A stretch of DNA of 8,989 bases from DSOI01 sp041394885 (GTDB lineage Bacteria; Acidobacteriota; Terriglobia; Bryobacterales; Bryobacteraceae), in the NCBI GenBank assembly GCA_041394885.1, contig JAWKHI010000077.1:1-8989 (forward strand). Reading direction: 5' to 3'. This document shows, piece by piece, positions 6,400-8,989 of the stretch. The translations under genes and the position numbers were made by a program. Under the pieces are notes generated by a model. The model was given only the letters and a program-made list of their open reading frames with translations, was not told the DNA's origin and did no database searches. The stretch's first letter is position 1, and each line of letters starts with the position of its first letter.

Positions 6400-6633
6400 T
6401 CAGAAGGCTTTGGCAACCCCCGCCAGTTCGGCGGCATATGCGTACACGGCAAGGAAGTCATCCGGCTCGAACTGGGGGTAGTCGCTTAGGATCTGCGTCT
6501 GAGACGCCCCACCGGAAAGCCATTCCAGAATCTCCTGAACTGTGATCCGGTGGCCGCGAATGCACGGCTTGCCGAACCGTACGTCAGGATCGATGGTGAT
6601 CCGCTCTAGCAGTGAGCTGTGGACTGCCGGCAT
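6400..6633 (-). CDS. DUF433 family antitoxin-like protein
   Basis: 77-residue protein matching the full length of the family. It opens with SSLLERITIDPDVRFGKPCI, continues RGHRITVQEILEWLSGGAS and ILSDYPQFEPDDFLAVYAYA, and ends GVAKAF. The GKPCIRGHRITV motif and the HTH-like segment TVQEILEWLSGG...ILSDYP are diagnostic of DUF433. These proteins pair with DUF5615 PIN-like toxins and are thought to be their antitoxins and autoregulators. The gene looks intact, with stop at 6400-6402 just 2 bases before the toxin ATG. The toxin itself is frameshifted, so this is probably an orphan antitoxin now. No clear ribosome binding site precedes the ATG at 6633; a possible -10 lies 17 bases upstream, so the leader would be very short. 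Confidence 0.85.
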   Translation of the reverse strand: MPAVHSSLLERITIDPDVRFGKPCIRGHRITVQEILEWLSGGASQTQILSDYPQFEPDDFLAVYAYAAELAGVAKAF

Positions 6634-6650
6634 TCTGGGCTGCTCGACCT

Positions 6651-6675
6651 ATTGTACGCCGCGTCGCCCAGTCAA
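6651..6675 (-). promoter_or_regulatory. Candidate promoter for the DUF433 antitoxin gene
   Basis: Read on the minus strand, TTGACT (6675-6670) and TACAAT (6656-6651) are both good sigma-70-like hexamers, but the spacer is only 13 bases instead of about 17. If -10 is TACAAT, transcription would start about 10 bases before the ATG at 6633. The position fits; the short spacer makes it weak. Confidence 0.25.
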
Positions 6676-6844
6676 AAAACCGACACGGGCTTTGTGCGGC
6701 CAAGTGGTTTCGCCCATCAACATGTTGAATGGTGTAGGCCCGCAGTCACGCACCGCGGTGTGCGGCATTGGTGCCGTTTCGGGACCACCCTTTCGCCCGT
6801 TTTCGGCTGCGAGAAATCAACGGGTTCCGGGGACGCCGGGCAAT

Positions 6845-6868
6845 GGGAGAAAGGGACCCCTTTTTCCC
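6845..6868. repeat. Hairpin-forming inverted repeat, 10-bp stem
   Basis: GGGAGAAAGG at 6845-6854 pairs with CCTTTTTCCC at 6859-6868, with one G-T pair and a 4-base GACC loop. No T-run follows on either side, so it is not a classical terminator. It could be a REP-like element or a remnant of one; no second copy was seen in the window. Confidence 0.45.
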
Positions 6869-6923
6869 ACATCGCAGGTACTTCACCGGCGAGCGTTCCG
6901 GTGTTCGCTACACAACGCCGTTT

Positions 6924-6955
6924 TGTGAGCGCAATCCCCCGAGCGGGCGCTCGCA
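6924..6955. repeat. Inverted repeat upstream of hicA
   Basis: TGTGAGCGC at 6924-6932 and GCGCTCGCA at 6947-6955 are complementary at 8 of 9 positions, with a 14-base spacer. The repeat ends 32 bases before the hicA start codon, where an operator would be expected. The short HicB encoded downstream shows no obvious DNA-binding domain, so which protein would bind here is unclear. Confidence 0.35.
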
Positions 6956-6973
6956 CTGATAGGATATACCTCC

Positions 6974-6980
6974 AGGGCGG
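6974..6980 (+). promoter_or_regulatory. Ribosome binding site supporting a CTG start for hicA
   Basis: AGGGCGG lies 7 bases before the CTG at 6988. With the in-frame TGA at 6982-6984 it limits where translation can begin and supports initiation at the CTG. Confidence 0.5.
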
Positions 6981-6987
6981 TTGATTC

Positions 6988-7182
6988 CTGAAAGTTCGCG
7001 ACCTCATCAAATTGATCGAGAACGACGGTTGGAAACACGTTGTAACGCGGGGAAGCCATCGCCAATTCAAGCACGCGACGAAGAAGGGCCGCGTCACGGT
7101 CCCCGGTCACCCCGGAGACGACATTCACCCTGATACGCTAAAGAGTGTCCTAGTTCAGGCAGGATTGAGAGGTGCCCGATGA
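6988..7182 (+). CDS. hicA: HicA-family mRNA interferase toxin, apparent CTG start
   Basis: 64-residue HicA protein. HicA toxins have a double-stranded-RNA-binding-like fold and cleave mRNA using a conserved histidine. The sequence follows the family over its whole length: KVRDLIKLIENDGWKHVVTR, then GSHRQFKHATKKGRVTVPGH, then PGDDIHPDTLKSVLVQAGL. The catalytic His is in GSHRQF (H24). An in-frame TGA at 6982-6984 stops the frame just upstream, and the codon where family members have the initiating Met is CTG (6988). The next usable start, TTG at 7012, would remove the first eight conserved residues. So either the toxin starts at CTG, which would lower its expression, or the start has been lost. 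Its stop overlaps the hicB ATG (ATGA), as is normal for hicAB. Confidence 0.82.
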   Translation: MKVRDLIKLIENDGWKHVVTRGSHRQFKHATKKGRVTVPGHPGDDIHPDTLKSVLVQAGLRGAR

Positions 7183-7400
7183 CGAAGTATGCGGTTGTAA
7201 TCGAACAGGGAGATCACAATTTCTCGGCCTACGTTCCTGACCTCCCGGGCTGCATTACAACCGGGAGGACCATTCCCGAGATTGAATGCAACATTCGAGA
7301 AGCGATCGAGTTGCATTTGGAAGGCCTACGGGAAGACGGTGAGCCTGTGCCAGAGCCGCATACGGCAGTGACGTATGTCGATTTGCAAGGTGCGGCCTAG
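7179..7400 (+). CDS. hicB: HicB-family antitoxin (short form)
   Basis: 73 residues: MTKYAVVIEQGDHNFSAYVP, then DLPGCITTGRTIPEIECNIR and EAIELHLEGLREDGEPVPEP. The strand-DLPGC-helix arrangement, with YVPDLPGC at residues 19-26, is the HicB partial RNase-H-like fold that binds and blocks HicA. It is the short form: no C-terminal HTH or ribbon-helix-helix domain is visible, so repression of the operon would need another factor or a complex with HicA. A good ribosome binding site (GAGAGG, 7167-7172) sits inside hicA 6 bases before the ATG, so HicB can be made independently of a poor hicA start. The reading frame looks intact. It is convergent with the next gene across 75 bases, in which I see no convincing terminator. 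Confidence 0.9.
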   Translation: MTKYAVVIEQGDHNFSAYVPDLPGCITTGRTIPEIECNIREAIELHLEGLREDGEPVPEPHTAVTYVDLQGAA

Positions 7401-7475
7401 CAAACCGGCACTGTTATCCGATCCAGCTAAGCTTGCGCGGAAAACGGTCGCAATCGCCGTCAGCGTGGATCTATC

Positions 7476-8975
7476 TCAGTTCGCATCCGGCAGAAACTTC
7501 GTCGCGGCCGCGCAGAGCCCGAGAACGGCGACGCCTGAATGCTCAAGTTCACGGAGGAAGATACTGCTGGCTTCCGGGCCGCAGCCCCGAACGGAACTCG
7601 CGGCTCTCTTGACCTCGGCGTACCATTCCAGGGCGTTCTCTTCTTGCAGATTGGATGACTTCAGAATCGCCACATACCGCCGGATGACCCTCTCTTGGTC
7701 ACTGCCTCGCCTAGCCACCCGAAGAGCGGCATTCAGGGCCGTCGCCTTCCGGTGGAAGGTCTGGTGCTCAGACTCCCCAATCCTCGGCTTGAGTTCGTCG
7801 ATCCGGCCAAGAAAGCTATCAAATTGAGTCTGCCACTCGATCCCGCTCTTCTGTGCGTCTGTGAGGGGTTTGGTACCCGCAGCCAATAGCGGTCCGTGCC
7901 CTTTGCCAAGCAGCAGATCAAGGTACTCCTTCCACACCCGGTCAAACTCATCGTCATCGACAAAAAGCTCGAGATCTGCCTGTCCCCTTGTCGCGCTCGG
8001 CTTGATGTCATCTTCCGCTAGCGGCGCCAGGTTCGAGTCGGAATCGGATGCCAGCTCTCGATTGAATGTGCTCAGCACTTCAGAGGACAGTTCGCTTCCT
8101 CCACTGTCGATACACCGGGGGCCTTTGAGGTTTCGAACGAGGTAGCGCCGATAGGCAGCAACAATGACGCGTGTGGAAATACCCCTGGTACGCATGACAT
8201 TCGTCAGATTTAGAAGCTCCTGGTGGTTTTTACCATAGGCACTGGAGAATGATCGATCATCCGCGTTAGTCTGCTCCAACGCCACACTGAGACGGCCGAC
8301 GAGCAAACCTAGTTCGTCGTCCGTAACAGTGGAAGAGGAAAGCACCTTGGCCATCGAGCCAATTTCGACTGACGAACTGATGCGGCTAATCTGGCGGCTC
8401 AGGAGGTCAACGTGGTGTCCCATTCGGCGTTGTCCGGCCGGGAACCCGGATGCCTCAACCTCGCTGAGAAGTTCGTAATACTCGTCGAAGTTGTCGATGA
8501 GCGCGTCGCGGCAGTCGAGCCTCCGCGGGTGAGGCCATGATACTCGTTCGAACATCTCCAGAGCCCGCTTCTTGTCGAGCTTCATCATCTCGCGTACAGC
8601 GCGAGATTGTAAGGACAACCGGTCCAATAGCTGATCAAAGCCTGCACTCCGGATTTCGGCCCGCCCCTTCGCTGTGATTCGCCATCCTGGAATTCGTTGC
8701 CGGTTTGGCTCAGATGCCCGAGCCCCAAACTCAAACGCCAACTCCAGCAACTCGATTCGCCACTCGCGATCCTGGTTACTGGGGGTGGCCGCGACCTTCA
8801 GCAACGCGTCGGCGGAGAATTGTGATGGGACTGCGTGCGCCAAGTCAACGACTTTGAAGAGATCGGGGTACGTCTGACGGCGCTTTCTAAGCGCTTCGGC
8901 TTTCGGGTCAGGCTCCTGGGCGTTCGCTTGCCAAGAGAACATGCCGAACGCTGCAACGAGGCACAAGAGGTGCAT
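7476..8975 (-). CDS. Secreted protein of unknown function
   Basis: 499 residues. The N-terminus MHLLCLVAAFGMFSWQANAQ is a clear signal peptide with an ANA-Q cleavage site after residue 19. The Cys at position 5 is not in a lipobox, so this should be soluble or surface-exposed rather than a lipoprotein. The mature protein is mostly predicted helix and rather polar; segments such as FSADALLKVAATPSNQDREW (53-72), RIELLELAFEFG (73-84), KRALEMFERV (136-145) and LDCRDALIDNFDEYYELL (153-170) suggest helical-repeat packing. An acidic stretch (AEDDIKPS...FVDDDEFDRVW) lies around residues 315-350. I recall similar hypothetical proteins in Solibacter-like genomes but cannot name a domain. A strong ribosome binding site (GGAGG, 8982-8986) sits 6 bases before the ATG at 8975, so the start is firm. 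GC content looks lower than in the TPR operon. Confidence 0.8.
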   Translation of the reverse strand: MHLLCLVAAFGMFSWQANAQEPDPKAEALRKRRQTYPDLFKVVDLAHAVPSQFSADALLKVAATPSNQDREWRIELLELAFEFGARASEPNRQRIPGWRITAKGRAEIRSAGFDQLLDRLSLQSRAVREMMKLDKKRALEMFERVSWPHPRRLDCRDALIDNFDEYYELLSEVEASGFPAGQRRMGHHVDLLSRQISRISSSVEIGSMAKVLSSSTVTDDELGLLVGRLSVALEQTNADDRSFSSAYGKNHQELLNLTNVMRTRGISTRVIVAAYRRYLVRNLKGPRCIDSGGSELSSEVLSTFNRELASDSDSNLAPLAEDDIKPSATRGQADLELFVDDDEFDRVWKEYLDLLLGKGHGPLLAAGTKPLTDAQKSGIEWQTQFDSFLGRIDELKPRIGESEHQTFHRKATALNAALRVARRGSDQERVIRRYVAILKSSNLQEENALEWYAEVKRAASSVRGCGPEASSIFLRELEHSGVAVLGLCAAATKFLPDAN

Positions 8976-8989
8976 CGAGTTCCTCCCTC

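Larger units (their letters stand above)
6634..6987. other. Gene-less spacer between divergent TA pairs
   Basis: This stretch between the DUF433 gene (reading left) and hicA (reading right) has open frames on both strands, but none shows a recognisable domain, a good start, or TA-like features. It contains two inverted repeats (6845-6868 and 6924-6955) and presumably the promoters of both flanking TA operons. Confidence 0.5.

Noticed and set aside
6542..6984. Plus-strand open frames of 121 and 128 codons in the spacer
   Set aside because: They start antisense to the DUF433 gene, overlap each other in different frames, and show no domain or start signal.
7401..7475. Possible terminator between hicB and the convergent secreted-protein gene
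   Set aside because: Only very short pairings (for example ACGG with CCGT) without a T-run are present.
1..8989. CRISPR arrays, insertion sequences, integrases, rRNA or tRNA genes
   Set aside because: No regularly spaced repeats, transposase or integrase motifs, terminal repeats or RNA gene signatures were seen on either strand.

Overview
The window reads as a piece of a GC-rich chromosome, most likely from an acidobacterium of the Solibacter/Bryobacter type. That placement is inferred from gene content: a secreted seven-bladed FG-GAP protein ending in an ASPIC/UnbV domain (CRTAC1-like), secreted TPR proteins, a possible remnant of the C-terminal domain common in Solibacter proteins (TIGR03437 type), and many small toxin-antitoxin (TA) genes. 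No rRNA, tRNA, CRISPR array, transposase or phage gene was seen.

Layout. 12-1151 (+) encodes an unusual regulator, an IclR-type winged helix joined to a sugar-binding-protein-like sensor domain. Directly behind it, 1144-1591 (+) holds the wreck of a DUF433/DUF5615 TA pair. 1672-3536 (-) is a two-gene, translationally coupled operon of secreted TPR proteins. It is divergent, across only 28 bp, from 3565-5295 (+), the CRTAC1-like beta-propeller protein. These three genes look like one cell-envelope unit.

5296-7400 is an accessory patch of small TA genes and fragments: a possible minus-strand TIGR03437 remnant (5401-5529); a broken antitoxin overlapping a RelE/ParE-like toxin with a foreign C-terminal tail (5570-6083, +); a DUF433 antitoxin with a frameshifted DUF5615 toxin (6109-6633, -); a gene-less spacer with two inverted repeats (6634-6987); and a hicAB pair (6988-7400, +) whose toxin has no ATG, GTG or TTG at its expected start, only CTG. 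7476-8975 (-) is a secreted protein of unknown function with lower-GC sequence than the operon.

The most notable pattern is that all four TA loci carry a change expected to silence or weaken the toxin: deletion, replaced C-terminus, frameshift, or a poor start codon. The antitoxin is intact in two of them. I did not find a convincing new multi-gene system. The regulator fusion, the CTG-start hicA and the TA graveyard are the points worth checking. Family assignments rest on remembered family patterns, since no database search was possible.
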